This document shows positions 1 through 14,320 of a stretch of 64,000 nucleotides of DNA, piece by piece (positions within the stretch are counted from its first letter, which is position 1; the number at the start of each line of letters is the position of its first letter). The notes below the pieces were generated by a model. The model saw nothing but the letters and a program-made list of their open reading frames with translations. It did not search any database and was not told the origin of the DNA. This DNA is from Karalla daura (lineage: Eukaryota > Chordata > Actinopteri > Chaetodontiformes > Leiognathidae). The position numbers and the translations under genes were made by a program. The stretch spans positions 27,371,997 to 27,435,996 of the forward strand of contig CM055188.1 of NCBI GenBank assembly GCA_029224185.1, written 5' to 3'.

Positions 1-904
1 CATCAACAGATGTCAAACAGAGCTGCCAATGAAAAGCACTTGAATGCCGCCCTCTCTCTCTCTCTCTCTCCACTTTAACAGTGTGTGTGTGTGTGTGAGC
101 AGGTGCTATTAATCAACAGTTCCCATGGGGACGGGAACACACACACACACACACACACACAGACTTAAAGACCTTCGTTTCGGAGGAGTAAGTCAAAAAC
201 ACCTCTCACGTAAAAGAAGCATTAAGGTCAACCTGTAGGTTGAAGTGATGTGAATTAATTGTTTGTGAGGGAAACCATGTCAGGATTGTTTCAAGAGGTA
301 AAAGGAAAAAAACGGAGAATTTTACTATGCAACCTTGTGGAGAGTACTCGAGAGTCCTAGGCTCGCAGTGCTTGAGAATGCAACATAACATATGTAGGTA
401 GGCAGAAAACTTACAAAAACATAGGCACAGAGAAAAGGAAAATGGCATCAAAGTGAATATTTCCTGTTTCAACAAGAGACTTTAAGGGACTATTACATCA
501 GAGATACCTACTTAAAAAAAAAAACAATGATATCAAAACACTTGGAGTCCCTTCGTAGCTGAGATGATCGTCTCAGTGTTAAAATCTCATCAACAACATT
601 CACATTTGGTCCATGTTTTGTTTGTCTGCTTTAATTTTCCATTGTGAAAGCGTTAATATAAGAAGAATCACAAAATAGCATTTATTCTCCCCCAGCTTCG
701 TACAAATACACTGCACCTGTTGTGGCAGATCAGAGCTACAGTATGCAGATGTTACAAGGGAGCAAGCACACACATATAGAGGACTGTCCTGTTCCTTGTC
801 ATTAAGAAGTACTTAGAGAGCCACATAAAACATAATGGTTTTCGAAAGGACCACCTGCAAATTATGGCGCATGTAATTAACGAGAGGGGGTCAGGAGATT
901 CAAG
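1..904. other. Intergenic sequence downstream of lima1
   Basis: No gene is recognised. The stretch contains short CT, GT and CA microsatellites (about 50-70, 81-98 and 139-162) and AT-rich unique sequence. The short open frames here show no protein family features. Confidence 0.5.
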
Positions 905-1754
905 GATTCAGCTGAACAGAGCTTTATTTAACAATGTTAGTAAATTTTACAATATATGATTAAAAGTTACAAAACTGACACATTTCAATTGAATAAAATT
1001 ATATATGTGCATATACTTTGCATATATACACACACACATTTTTCTGCTAGCAATGTTGTAGTGGAGTAAGTCTACTTTTAGAACTACCCTTAAAAAAACT
1101 GTAGGTCCACAGCCACTTTACGAAAAGTAAAAAGAAGAAAAAACCAACAACAACAATAACATCATACAATTTTTTTCCACTGGTTTGTGCGAACATTTCA
1201 TTAAAATCTTTTTACAGACATTAATTTCACACAGTGGAGAGACATTGTGAAGCAGCAACGGGCTGAGCCTCACCTCGGATTGTGCAACCAGTCACATACT
1301 GGGTTGAGCATGTTGACTTAGTGTGTGGCTGTTTCTGTCCCTCAGTATGGGCGTGTGATCAAGGCTTCTTCTTCTTCAGGGGAAGACTAGCACTTGTTAA
1401 AATGCCATTCCCCCTTTATTTACTTAATTATTTATTCATTTGCGGTAACATCTTTTCAAATTAAAACAGTGTCAGGAGGACGTTTGTGGAGTTTCTCACC
1501 CATCCAGGTCGTCATAATCCAATGTGTAGCAAGGAGACAACAGGTATGCTGCCTAGCCAAAGAAGAGGCCATTTGACACTTGAGAAGTTTCTTGGTCGAG
1601 AGATGGAATTTACAACCCCTTGGATTATGACATTGTGGATGAGTGACAAGCTCAACAGACATCGTACAAATCACCAGCCATAAAAATAATTAAACGGCAC
1701 TTATTTTAAACAAACTTGCCTGAGAGTGTTTAAGAGATTTGTTGTTCCTAGGTT
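905..1754 (-). other. lima1: Probable 3' untranslated region of lima1
   Basis: Sequence on the minus strand after the lima1 stop codon. A minus-strand AATAAA lies at 928-923 and is the best candidate polyadenylation signal. The region is AT-rich and has no conserved coding. The exact end is inferred. Confidence 0.4.
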
Positions 1755-4216
1755 TCAGTCCTCATCGTCGTCATAGTAGCGGTTCCTCTTGATTATGTCT
1801 TCCGGGCTCAGATCCTCCGCATCACTCCCATCTTTGTCCTCCTCCCAGAATCCCACGTCCTGGGATGCACGGTTTTGTTTTGGTTGCAAAGGTGGAGAGG
1901 GTGATGGGGAAATATCGGGGGAGATGCTTCTGAGGGATCCCTCTTCTCTGATCACTTCTTTTCCACTCTGCACTTGTTCCTGTCGCTTCTGAGGAGGAGC
2001 TGCCGCTTCCTCCTCGTCTTCCACTGACCTGGTTCCAGCTGGTTTCTGCTCCTTCCTTTCCTCCCTATTCACCTGCAGAAGCTCTGGCTCCTTTTTAATC
2101 TTCGGCTCCTCTGTAGGGTATTTCTCCTCCAAAGATGTTCTCCAATCCTGGAGGGATTTGAGGGAACGCCGTGGTTCCCTGGGTGCCGGGTCAACTATGG
2201 GCCTGGCTTTTGCTACAAGTGTGAAAGGGCGACTGCGTTCCTTCAGGGAAGAGCTTCGCCTCAGGCTCTTCAACTCATCCCTGTCGGAAGACTGGAAGGG
2301 CGAGAGCACCTCGCCTTCTGGGGGCCACTTGGCCCTCAGTGGGGCTGGTGCTCCTTCTGTGACCGGGCTCAGTGGCATTCCCGGAGAACTTCCAGCCACA
2401 GGAGGCCAGGCCACCCGCAGCCTGCGGGTCTCAGCTGGCTTCTCCATCGACTGCTTCTCTGGGGAGGTTTGCATCTGGGTCTCCAGGAGGGCGGTCAGGT
2501 CTGTCACCTTCGGCTGTGGGGATGTTTCCACGCCTGCATCGACATCACTCTCTGCTTGATGCGGTGGCTGTGCTGGCTGCGGCATCTGCGGCGCCACTCC
2601 ATCTTGCTGCATCATCATTTCCTCGCCATCGTCAGCACGAGGTTCCCAACGCTCCTTGTGGGGTCGGTGGCCGAAGCCCTCGTCGTAGTTTCCTTTGGCT
2701 TTGAACAGCTGGCTGAAGTGGGGCTTGCAGTAGACGTTGCCGTGCAGAGAGGCGTAGTTGCCGAGACTATGAACAGAAATCAGAGGTTTACAAATCATCT
2801 CTCAATCCCTGCTCACATCAGAACACAGGAAATCAGAGAACATGCAAAAGTGGATGGGAGAAGATACTTATGGAAACTAAGTCAAAGGAACTATGCTTTA
2901 GGGGGACTGTACAGACTACATCCCGCAGCCCCCTCTTTAGGTTTGAGCCCCCTAAGAACCTCTGAAGTGATTCAGTTGAATGCAACATAATCAGTGTCAT
3001 CTTTGAATTTTAATCTTGTATTATCCACTTTCCAATCCTCTATTCAAATGCCAGTTCCTAACTGTCTCATGTTATCTGCCAGCAAACATAAGACAAGAAC
3101 ACATATGTCTAATTTCATATTTTTAAATGAAGGAGGGGGGGGGGATAAATTTGCAGCCCTCAAATCCACTTCTCTGCTTTCCATCCCTGTTGCTTTCAGG
3201 TTGCCGATGTGTTAAGACTAATCACTGTGCACTTCCTTCACACACGATTACACATAGCCGTACTGAGAAAGGCGCTTCCTCGGAGCTAGGAAAACAGTCC
3301 TCTGAAATGGAGTTCTGAGAACTAATTAGCTCTAAGATGTTGTAGAGGCTGAGAAAAATTCTTAAAAAAGGAAAAAAAAAACTGACCTGAGCATTGTGCT
3401 GCAGTGAACACAGCGGAAGCAGCTTTTGTGATAGATGTTCTGAAGAACCACCAGTCTCTCCAGCGGGTACACAGTCTTTAGACAGGCAATGCATGTCTCT
3501 CTCACTGCTGGGCTGAACTTCTACAAAAATGAGGAATGAATAAATAAATAAAGTTCACACTACAGTGTAGAGCATGAGACAAAGCCATTATTTGCAGGGC
3601 TTAAGATTTCTGTGCTGGGTGTGGCTCCTGCTTGTTGTGGTTGGCAGCTTACCCTCGCTGTTTTGGGCTGCTCACTGTTCTCCCCTTAAACAAACAAAAA
3701 CATGCTAAGTGTCAGTCAGCAGCATCAGACACAGGCTGAGATGGCACCTAAACTGTATCATCTCATCACATATATCGTCGCTGTCCAATGAAAAACTGCA
3801 AAAAACAGTTCCTCATAAACTACTTTACAAAAATGGACCACGGGCCGAAGAAGCAGAACACATTTTGACCAGTTGTGCTGCTCATGCATCCACAACATGA
3901 TCTCTCCCACTTTACAGAAGATGCAATTGTATAGCATGACAGTGAACAAAAGTGATGCCTGGTTACTGGCTCCTGCTTTCCACAGACCCTCTTCTGCCCT
4001 GGTCGGGCCAGGATCGGGACATGTGTTGATATGTGTTGAACAGATAACGTGAAAAAAATATCTTTCCATTGGTCACTTGGATACCCAAAGCTAAAGGTTG
4101 CTAGGGAAGCATATGGACAGTCGTCACTAGTATGAGACTCACCATTACACTCGTATGGAGACATCTTTGGAGAAGGCATTGCTGAGGTCACACCCTGGAG
4201 AGAAAACACACACACA

Positions 4217-4264
<48 letters not shown>

Positions 4265-7200
4265 AATATACATATTTAAACCAACATCGTCATCAGTTTT
4301 GACTATTTTTGATGTCGGCAGGAAGGAAGAAATTAAAGCAGCAGGAAGGCAGCAAACAATGTCTATAGAGTGACGTTTGTGGGCAGAGACAAAGACTCAT
4401 AAATCATCAGGCTACAATGGCACCTTCAGGACGACTGTATGTTAAGTTTACTTTTGGTTTGTGAATAAATGTGGTCACAGTTCAGTCAGCTTAATGCCTG
4501 GTAGGGGGGGGCTGGCTTTTCAAATCATTTTTCATGGTCTAGTGGTGAAAACAATGTAGTTTTTATGTGGCTTGACAAGTTGAGGCTAACTGGTAATACC
4601 ATAATGAGACTTTTACATATTTGTTGATATAAGAGACCTTTTTGGACGACCCAATTCTTTTAAAATGTGAGTAAGTGGTTTTATGAATCCTTTTAAGTTA
4701 CTACTAGATGAATAGATAGAGATAGAGATACTTTATTAATCCCACAGGAAATTAAGGAACTCACAGAGGTAGGGGTGCCATGTTTAGAAACAGCAGATTG
4801 GTACTTTGCCATCTTCTCTTTCATGGATGGCACCTCGATCACTGATACAGGCGAGACAGGAGAACCTATAGCAGGGGTAGGAGAGCAGTGTTACGGTTTA
4901 GACAAAAAGATTTAGACAGACAAGCAAACATTGAGGAAACGAGCAAGGCCAACAAGCAAGGCAAAAGAGATGATCTGTCAGCAAAAATCTAAGTAAAACA
5001 GGAAACTAAAAAACATTACACAGTCCTTAAGGATTTAACATCAAACACACAAATTCTCTGAAATAAATGGATGCAATTATGTAAATCAACATCTTTGATG
5101 TTAATAGAAACAGAATTTCCAGAGGTCACGAGCTTCACCTAATGCCGCAACAACTTGATCAGTTTCAGTCAACTTATAAACTAACAATCTACTTTAAAAA
5201 TCGATTTATCAATTTCAGAAATATAAATTACATTTAATGTGAATATTTTCTCATTTCTTTTTTCTCTGTGACAGAAGATGTAATGCCGTTGAGGTGAAGG
5301 CTTTGTGAGACAAGACTCTGATGATTCTCCCCATTTATAAATGTTGGAAACCAAACAATGGATCGATCGAAACCGATTCAATTATTTCAGTGCTTTATCA
5401 CCTCCAACGATATCTGCAAAACATCTGGTAAGTAAGAAATCAGTATGAAACTTCACGCTTGTACTTACCTGAATGTTGGGCCAGGTCTTCTGATGAAGTA
5501 CTGCTCAGTGATGCTCTACCTCCCTGTAGTGGTAAAATGACTGGAGTTAAAAAAAAAATTTATACTAGACTATGAATTCACTACCTACTTAACTGTAATG
5601 ATATTATATATATCGAACATTCACCAGTATTTGACTAAAACATTTGATTTATCTTATACTACGAAGTAAACGCAGATTGAAAACCCAAGTTGGTTTAATT
5701 TGTGTTTGACTGTGATAATCCCCATCACCTAATGAGACACGAAAGGGTGACAGAGTCTGAAATAACATCAGAGAGAGGGATTAAAAAGGTAAGTATGGGA
5801 TTTTTCCAGGGAAAAGTGACAGTAAAATGAAAGGCTCTAGTGATACCTAGTGACATATGATTATTATTTCACACAGACCATGTTCCGGCTGTTGCACGTA
5901 CATCAGCACAATAGCACTAGATATGTAGAGCTGCTGCAGTGTCTGCAGTGGGAAGAAAGTGAAATAAAGACAGTCACTCCTCAGAGGTGATTGCTCTGAA
6001 GAATGAAACAGCCCTAGGTCAGGAATGTTCCTGAATTCCTCTGCTATGGAAGGTGAAGAGTGGAGGCCTTGTTGTTTCGTGCACAGAGGGAGAACATTCC
6101 CAGAAAGACTGACCAAAAAAAAAAGATTAGAGATGGGTGGGGGAAGAAACTTCAGAAAGTAGCAGACCGCTTTAGGAAATACAGGGAAAAATTAAAAAGA
6201 GGGAAGACAATGAAAAGAAAAAGGAGATTTGCATGGACAGGGAAGCGGTTTTCACAGTTAGGGAGTGTTCCTGTGTGGAAAAGTTATCTTTTTGCCTGCC
6301 AACAGGTGTCTCCTTATCTCACTTGTATGCATAAACGTGTTACACGGTCCTCTAACTGGCAAAGATAAATGTTGAACAGCACAAGGCGTGTAAGTGACCA
6401 TCTATGTGGTTATTAGTTCCCTTACAAGAGCAGCTGTGGGTTGTGCAACACGTGGTTACATGTGAGAAACTGTCTGTTCTGACCAGCATCAGTACTTTGT
6501 ATCTCCAACCATCAGCACTGTGGTCACAGTTCATGCCCCAATAGACGTGGCCGATAGATGCACAGCTGTCACAGCTGTGAATAAAGGCTAAAAGTGTTGC
6601 TCACGAAGTCTTCTGAGAAACCATTCTGACCATACTTGATGCACTAACCTTTGCTCTTTTTTTAAGCTATTTCTATTAGGTGCTCCATGTTTCAAACACA
6701 TTTCATACATACAGACACACTCATAGAATGAGACTGACTCAGTACCTTGAACATGGCATCGCCCCTCTCAAATTTCATCTTCAGGTTGTTCAGAGGCACT
6801 CGAGGTTTCTCGTGAGCAGCGCACGGACTGGTGGGCTGAACTTGCTCGTCCAGCTTTTCAGGTCTCTCTTCGTGTGTCGGCTCATCCCAGTCCATCCCTG
6901 CCTGCTCTTCACCTTGGGATGCCTTCCGAGCGGCTGGGATGGATGGAGTCTCTAGTTCGGTGATGGATGCGGGCCTGACGGGCTGACGGCGGAGGCTGGC
7001 CTGCCTGGTGAAGGGCTGGGCTGGCAGTGGCTGATCTGCGATCCCTGCCTGCTCCCAACGCTTCTTCAGAGCACTGAGGCTGCCTGACTGTGGAGAGGGT
7101 GATGTCTGTGAGAAAGAATTGAGAGGATTAAAACGTGATGCGACAGGAACAGCACAATACCTGACACAGGTATGATCAAACTTCCCTCCCCAACCCCCAC

Positions 7201-10200
7201 GTCTGTCCCACTTTTGTGGAAACCATCCTTTCCAAAATAAAAACTAAAAGACCCCAGAATATATATTCTTTTTAAAAAGGTACACATATAAACTATTTCA
7301 ACTTGGCACCACACACACAGCTTAAACCCAAATTCCTCCCAATGGGATGAAGGAAATGTCGGACTCCACTGACAGATGAGGTGAACAGCTGTTCAAAGTT
7401 GGTCCAGGAAATGGATGTTGTGCTGCGGCTGCTGAAGGCAGCGATTGTCTCAGGACACTGATGGCAAGAGTCACTTAAGCCACACACAAGTGTCCTGAAA
7501 TAAAAAAAAATAAAAAAGGACTCTGGACGACTGTTTGTCATTCAATCCAACTACACATGCTGGGCAGCAAACGGCACAAAAGAGCAACAGGAGGCATAGT
7601 GCTGCAGCACGGGAACTTCCTTCATTATAAAAGAGGAATGGCAGAGAAAAAAAAAAGAGGATGTGGACGTGACAGTAAATTACGCTCGTATATGTTGAAT
7701 CATCAACTAATAAATCTTCAAGAACAATATGCTCAAGTACAAAAGCTTCCCAGCAGAGTTCTCTGGCGTGAAGGAAACGCTAACCATTACTAAAAATCAC
7801 AGATTGATTTTCATCTTAATTTAAAGAGAGTGGGAGATGACAAAGTCTTAAGTGCGAAAACATGAAACAAACATGAAAACATAAAACTGACAAGACAACA
7901 CAGACACGAAAACAAGAGGAAAATCAATATCGAACTAAACAAAGGGACAAGCCCACCCTCCCATTGCCCTAAGTGGACAGAATCAGACATACAATTACTA
8001 TCTTTGTGAAGCAAGTCCACAGAGAACAGGAAGAGCTGGACAGTGACAATATTGTTCTCCTTTTACCAAACAAAAAGGAGAAAAAACAGATTGCAAGAGT
8101 ACTGTAGTAGGCAAAGAAGTTGTAATCAGATGGCAAAGAAAACGAAAGTCCTTACGCTGTTCCTCCTTTACAGGTCTGTGTGCTGAGAGACGAGTCCTTT
8201 AACAGCAGGAAAGTGAATTGAATGAGAGAGAGAGGGAGAGAGCGAGAGAGAGACCGAGGGAGGGAGAGAGAGAATACCCAGGAAACCAGAGCAGGAAATG
8301 ATACATTCAGGGAAAAGTTAACTCTTTGCTCACTGTGTCGCTTTCGACATTTTTTCCACTGGCTTCAGCAAATGAGTTTTGAAGATAAGATTGCAAGAGC
8401 AAGACTCCACCAAAAACACTTATCTTCACAAAACTAAAAAACAAACAAGACAAGACAAGTGAAAAGCATGCACAAAACAAGGAAAATTTGTTATGCGACA
8501 GATGTTTCAGCCGGATATGAACTCTGAATCAGGGAACTGTTGGATGTGACTAACTTTAGCAACCAAAATGCTTGTGGGGTGAGGGTGGGGGGGCATAGAT
8601 TTATCTGTATTAAAAGTACATACAAAACATCAGGAGTCTCTTAATCTAAACTCTTAATGAAGCTGACTCTGCTGGGAAATGTGTGATATGTGTGGTAATC
8701 CTGACTCAGCAGGTCTGAACACATCCTGGAAAGGCCAGAACCACATCAATTGTTTAATAAGTGCTGATCAGTGGCCCAGCTATTCCTACCACTCATCCTG
8801 AGGCCCGACAAGTTCTGAGAGCAGCTGCACCACCTCATCAGGAGTCATTTCGCAATCACAGCCTGGAGAAATCCTGGAGCGGTGACTGGCACAGCTACGA
8901 CTCACCTCGCAGGATGAAAACAGGAGTGGAACAAAGCTTCCCTAACCATCATCGCAATTATTTCCCACTTATTCTGATGATTATGGTTTGAACTGGAACT
9001 GACCCCAAAAAAAGGGTGACAAACGATCACATCTACACCTCCTGGTTGTTAAACCAAAGTAAAGGCAACAGCCACAGGTCTGAATTATTCCACGTCTGTT
9101 AAACAACAAAAAGCAGCAAACCTTCACATTTGTGACTGACTTGTTAGTCATCTGACTGATCAATAGTTACATTGTTGTATTTGGAAAATGACCCCTCCCC
9201 CAACTGCCCACCCTACCCCACCCCACCCCTCTCCCTCCCTCCCTCCCTCCCTCCCTCCCTCTCCCCCTCCCACACACATGCAGACAGATGGTCTTTTACG
9301 CAGCTCATTCAAACTTGTCTCAGACACATCAAGACATGTTTAAACCAGACCCATGCATCCTTGTAATGTGGACTCGGCTCCGATTCACATTTCACATTCA
9401 CATAAGGTTTATGTGATAACAGTCGCACTAAGATTTCCGAATAAAAGAACAATCTTCTCAACTTGAATCTTTTTTTGAGGCGCAACAAAGTCCCTCTCAA
9501 GTTCTGCTCTACAAATGCAGCAGGTCTGTCGGGGATACAGGCAATCACACATGAACAAAAACAATATCCACATCAGTATCTGCAGGAGCAAAAACAAAGT
9601 CAAAACAAAAAACAGATCCTTCTCATCATTGTCTTCTCCAGACAGTTCATAAAACAAAGACTATGGAGGCTCACATGCTCTCAAGTCAGCAGGCACATGC
9701 ACACACACACACACATACAAACATTCATTAGTACACACAAAAAACGTAGTGCAACATGCACAGCTACATTACCTTGTATTTCTTCATGGCATTAGGTGAT
9801 CAGTTACTCATTTAATCTCAGTCCCGCTTTGTTTATCGGTCTCCCAAACTGACAGAGCAGCTAGACAGTGACCATCGCGAGGGGATTACACCGTAGTAGG
9901 ATTATAGGTTTGATAAACTGCCCATTGCAACAAGTGGCCAATGAGAGGTCAGCTAAGATAAGACAATTGGCCCAGACAGTGTGTTGGCATGGTGAGTGTC
10001 TGTGTACACCTCATCTCTACATGCAATAATGAGTTTAGCATCACCAGCAGTTACTGAGTAAATGAGGCTGGGTGTTCAGTGTGTACACGCACTTCACTTA
10101 ACCGCATGGTTCGCTTTGAGAGGCTTAACAATGAGCCGTAAACAAGACGCAGCACAGGTTGAAAGTTGCATGTCAACAGTTTAATCTGGACGCCAAAAAT

Positions 10201-10691
10201 ACGCCTCTGTGTTTAAATGTGTAGAGAGATTTAAAGAGACATTTAATACCTTTTTCTTTTCTGCATTTGACTCCTCAGCAGCTTTCTGGTACCTGAGACA
10301 CACAGAAACAACAGTGACCCCTGGTGACTGAAAACTTAAGTTTGTTACTTTTTATTTCAGATAGTAGCTTGTTTAATTAACCTTAGCTTGTTACTTTCTT
10401 TTTATCGTGCAGAAATTAAATGCAATGCACAAGCAGAAAATAATCTCAACTAAGATAATAAAAGATGTATTTAACAGATGTAAAAACGCGCCGACAGAAC
10501 CAAAGGAGTCAGGCATTTCCTGTCGATTTAGCACAGGTATGTGTGCTCGACAGAGAGCCAGGTCGTACTCACTTGGAGAAACGCTCGGCGATGGCATTGT
10601 TTCTCCCTCGGCCACTAAGTGACAGCTCCTTCGCAGTGATACGCAGGGACTGGGTCACCCAGGCCTGGCGATTGAATGGACCACTCTTCAT
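1755..10691 (-). CDS. lima1: LIM domain and actin-binding protein 1 (EPLIN-like), nine coding exons
   Basis: EPLIN cross-links and stabilises actin filaments and links cadherin-catenin complexes to actin (family knowledge). Coding exons in transcript order: 10573-10691, 10250-10292, 6746-7105, 5469-5523, 4765-4865, 4143-4194, 3653-3684, 3387-3520, 1755-2766. They total 1908 bp, exactly 636 codons, so 635 residues; every junction keeps frame and has AG acceptors and GT donors. The start was chosen because the first residues (SGPFNRQAW, RITAKELSL) align with the human EPLIN-beta amino terminus (SSPFNRRQW). The LIM domain spans about residues 264-315, with CIAC, HKSC, CVHC and CKPH ligand groups. 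GNYDEGFGHRPHK follows directly. The C-terminal half is long and disordered and ends in IKRNRYYDDDED, as in mammals. Residues near 115-175 carry the PLNNLKMKFERGDAMFK element typical of EPLIN. Whether this is the a or b teleost copy cannot be told. Confidence 0.94.
4206..4262. repeat. CA/TG microsatellite in a lima1 intron
   Basis: A nearly uninterrupted CA run on the plus strand, starting 12 bp upstream (in transcript terms) of the acceptor of the 52-bp lima1 exon at 4143-4194. On the transcript it reads as a UG-rich tract next to the polypyrimidine tract, the kind of place where repeat length can affect splicing (inference). Confidence 0.85.
4722..4757 (+). mobile_element. LINE 3'-tail-like fragment beside a lima1 splice donor
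   Basis: Short GATAGA repeats followed by GATACTTTATTAATCCCACA resemble the 3' tail shared by many fish non-LTR retrotransposon copies (recognised by pattern only). The fragment ends 8 bp from the 3' boundary of the lima1 exon 4765-4865. No element coding sequence is present. Confidence 0.45.
8222..8275. repeat. GA-rich purine microsatellite
   Basis: Interrupted AG/GGGAGA repeat within a lima1 intron. The short open frame through it is low complexity and not a gene. Confidence 0.8.
9226..9262. repeat. (CCCT)n microsatellite
   Basis: Tandem CCCT/CCCTC units in a lima1 intron, inside a wider C-rich stretch (about 9192-9270). Strand-biased pyrimidine tract. Confidence 0.85.
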
Positions 10692-13305
10692 GTTGGGCAG
10701 TTGAGTGAGAACCTGAAACACAAACGCAAGCACTTTTAGCCGTGTTCATTTAAGTTTATTCTTGTATATGAGGACTGAACTTTGGGCCCGTTACTGAAGC
10801 CTAGAAATCCTTAAAAAAAAGCTTGTTTGTTCGGTTCTGTACATCCACCTCGGTTGTACTTTTGAGACCATAATTTTGTCAACTCAGCTTTAAAAATGGC
10901 AAAACAAGGTAAAAGAAAAAAAAATCTGTCGACATGTGCTGACAATTCATACTGCCGGTGCCAAAGACCAGGTTAGCGCACGTAGAAGAACTATCTTCAG
11001 TGTGAGATCACTGATTTACAAGATGATCTCCCTGAGTCACACTCCGAAAGCCTGTCATACATACCACACGTATGCAGTGTATGTACTTACGCAGTTATGC
11101 GTGAAACAAACAAGTTAACACGTTCAAACCTGCACTGTTCTTCGTTCTTCGCCCGATTGCAAGATAGAGACACAACTCGAGACTGTGAGCCCATTGTCAT
11201 TACGAGCAGAGGAGAGCTCGTAAAGACAACAAAAGCAAAGCTGCGTCCCACAGCCACAATCACCTCACACGCCGAGATGAGCCGCTACAGACGGATGACG
11301 AGCTGCTGATTCACGATTTGCACCTAGAGCGATACCAGCATCGGGCCATAAATCCCTGTTTCATTGTGCTCAGACGGGGTGTATTTATGTGACCACTGTC
11401 TGTCACTGACGCAATCATAATCATTTCTCCCGCTGTTTGAGTTGTTTCACTGCGCTGCCCTGATTACATCACCAGCCATATCACGAAGCAATACCGGAGC
11501 AAGGACTTTGGACTGAACTGAATTTCACCACAGCTTTGATTTCCCAGAATTAAGTGCAACAACGCCGCCGACTTAAAAGCAAGATTTTATGGCATATACA
11601 GAACATAAAATAAAGAATTATACAACATCTTTTATTATTTAGTGGACTATGGAGGACAGTCCGTAGTGTTTTCACTAGGCTCTCACCTCAAAGTAGCTTG
11701 GGGGTTGTTTACAGTTGCTACAGGTTTTCTGTGGCCTCATAGACCAGTCAGTTTACCTTGTCTATTGATTAGAATCAAGCTGAAAACGGTGCCCCTTTCA
11801 TTAGTTCATTACTGAAATGCTTCTCTTCTTCTTTTCTTTTTTTTTTAACACCCTTTAAGTACTTTAGCGGGATATCAGATGGACCTGGAGCCAATTCCAG
11901 CTAACGCTGCATAGAAAGGCAGAGACACGCCCTGGTCAGATCAGCAGTACACCTCAGGAACAACATCAGTGAGCTCAGATGCTCTGATCTGCCTCGTTTG
12001 CATATCCTTTAACTGTTAAAGAAGCCAGGCGAACTGAAGGAAGCAGGTAGAGCGTGTCATCTTCCCTCATAAATACCAAGGGGTTGATGATCAAGAGAAT
12101 GAGCGAGGCCGAGTTTATCACAGCGGCTGTTTGACAATCAACGCGCAGCAGGAAATGTTTCAGATTTAAATAAAGAACGGGGTGGAGCCATAAACATGAT
12201 TTACAACCATGCCAAAATAATCTCGTGAACACACCAGAATTGTTGCATTGCAATAAAAGGATCACAGTTTGCTGTCCTACTATGTCTTACAATCAAATAG
12301 AAGCAAGTTCCTCTTTTGTGAAATATCAGGGAACTGTTTTCCTATACAAAATGCCTGTGTTATTTTAACAACCACTGGCGTGGCATCAGTCATTCAATAC
12401 AATTTCATTCTTAATCCAAACTTTAGATGAAAGTACAATGACTGAAATGTCATTAATCAGAAACAACAAAGGCAACAGCATGCAAACAAAGCCTTCATAG
12501 TGGCTGCACTGTCTCCACAGGTACACTGCAAGAGGAGCCTTGAAACCATCGCTGGCCACCTGATATATGAGCTTTTGAAATCTGATAATCTACACACAAG
12601 CATTTAGCTGCATCTCCATCACTTGCTATCAACGAAAGGCGGATACTGACCTTTAACCCGGGGTGTAAGACAAGTCCTCCTTAACAACTAGCATCCACAA
12701 AACAGCCACGACAGGGCGTGAGTCATGGGGAAAGAAGGAGGCGTCCGCATTGCTTAACACTTAAATGACCTCAGATGCAATTATTAAGAAGTTCACATGG
12801 AAATAACCTAGTCAGACCGGACGAATCGGAGGTGAAGTGGTGAGATAAGCAGACATGACTTGTTTTGGCTCAGAGACTGTCCTCCCAAGGCCTCCCAGAG
12901 GCAAATGTGTCATTTGGAAGTACTTAAATTTCAGGTTCAATTGCTAGAGGAGAGCCTATGTGGTACTTCTGTCCGAAGAACAATATATTAAATAAAAGGT
13001 ATTTAACACACACACACACACACACACAGAGAGAGAGTTTTATACGGGAGAGTAAAGTTACTTTTACCCCTCAGAAAGAAGATAGTGCAAGACGCAGCAG
13101 GAGGACTGGTTTGGTTTCAATTCGCTCGATATACAAGAGGCCTTCACTGTCTGAACCTGCGTGCTATTGTCCAAAACATAACAATAACAATAATGTTCGG
13201 CAAATCTAAACACGCACACACACACATACTCATAACCGACTTTTCGACTCCCGCATTGAGTCATTTCCACCTGTTTTCGGGACCTGTCTCAGAGCTTTGT
13301 CCTTA
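10692..13305 (-). other. lima1: lima1 5' leader and first intron
   Basis: Lies between the start-codon exon and a probable upstream noncoding exon. The leader acceptor for the start exon is probably the AG close to 10717. Apart from a short CA run (13011-13028) I see no coding exon or recognised element. Confidence 0.5.
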
Positions 13306-13450
13306 CCTGCGTTAACTTCCGTTGAGTCACTCCCTGAGTGAAGCCTGTAGACACCTGGCGAGCCTGCTGCAGAGTGAGCGCGAGGAGCCGAGGTCATGTG
13401 ACTAAATGCACCAATGACTGTGGGCGTTGCTCTAACTCCTCACCTGCACT
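13306..13450 (-). promoter_or_regulatory. lima1: Probable lima1 first (noncoding) exon and promoter
   Basis: On the minus strand a strong donor (GCAG then GTAAGG) ends at 13306, after sequence with no long open frame, consistent with a 5' untranslated exon. Just upstream are an inverted CCAAT box (CCAAT on plus near 13411) and an E-box-like GTCATGTGAC (13394-13403). Two perfect AP-1 consensus sites TGAGTCA lie at 13257-13263 and 13323-13329. The transcription start is not visible, so the upper limit is a guess. Confidence 0.42.
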
Positions 13451-13679
13451 ATGCAACGAGCCCTTAAAAGGATATGGGAGGTGGGGGATAAAAAAAAGTG
13501 GGAAAGAAACAGATGAACCTGTGCAAGATAACGCAAAACTTTTGCAAGATCTTGCTGACGTTTTACGAGGGAAAAAAATCTTTCTTACGCTTCTAAACTT
13601 ATAAGTACTGTCAACAGTTGTTACTTTTATTTGTTCCAAAAGCTGTATTATCAGATATGCAACCATCCATCATCTCACC

Positions 13680-14320
<641 letters not shown>

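Larger units (their letters stand above)
7106..10249 (-). other. lima1: lima1 intron 2 with simple repeats
   Basis: Intron between the 43-bp and 360-bp lima1 coding exons. It contains a GA-rich stretch (8222-8275), a CCCT-rich stretch (9226-9262) and a CA run (9698-9714). I see no further coding exon in it; a 41-bp exon-like piece at 8156-8196 was rejected on frame grounds. Confidence 0.7.

Noticed and set aside
3820..4263. 147-codon minus open frame beginning with poly Cys-Val
   Set aside because: Driven by the CA microsatellite; it overlaps the lima1 exon 4143-4194, and its extension lies in the intron.
8156..8196. 41-bp exon-like piece on the minus strand with good splice borders between lima1 exons
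   Set aside because: Including it breaks the frame (a stop in one phase, a shift in the others), while direct joining of 10250-10292 to 6746-7105 is in frame and matches EPLIN.
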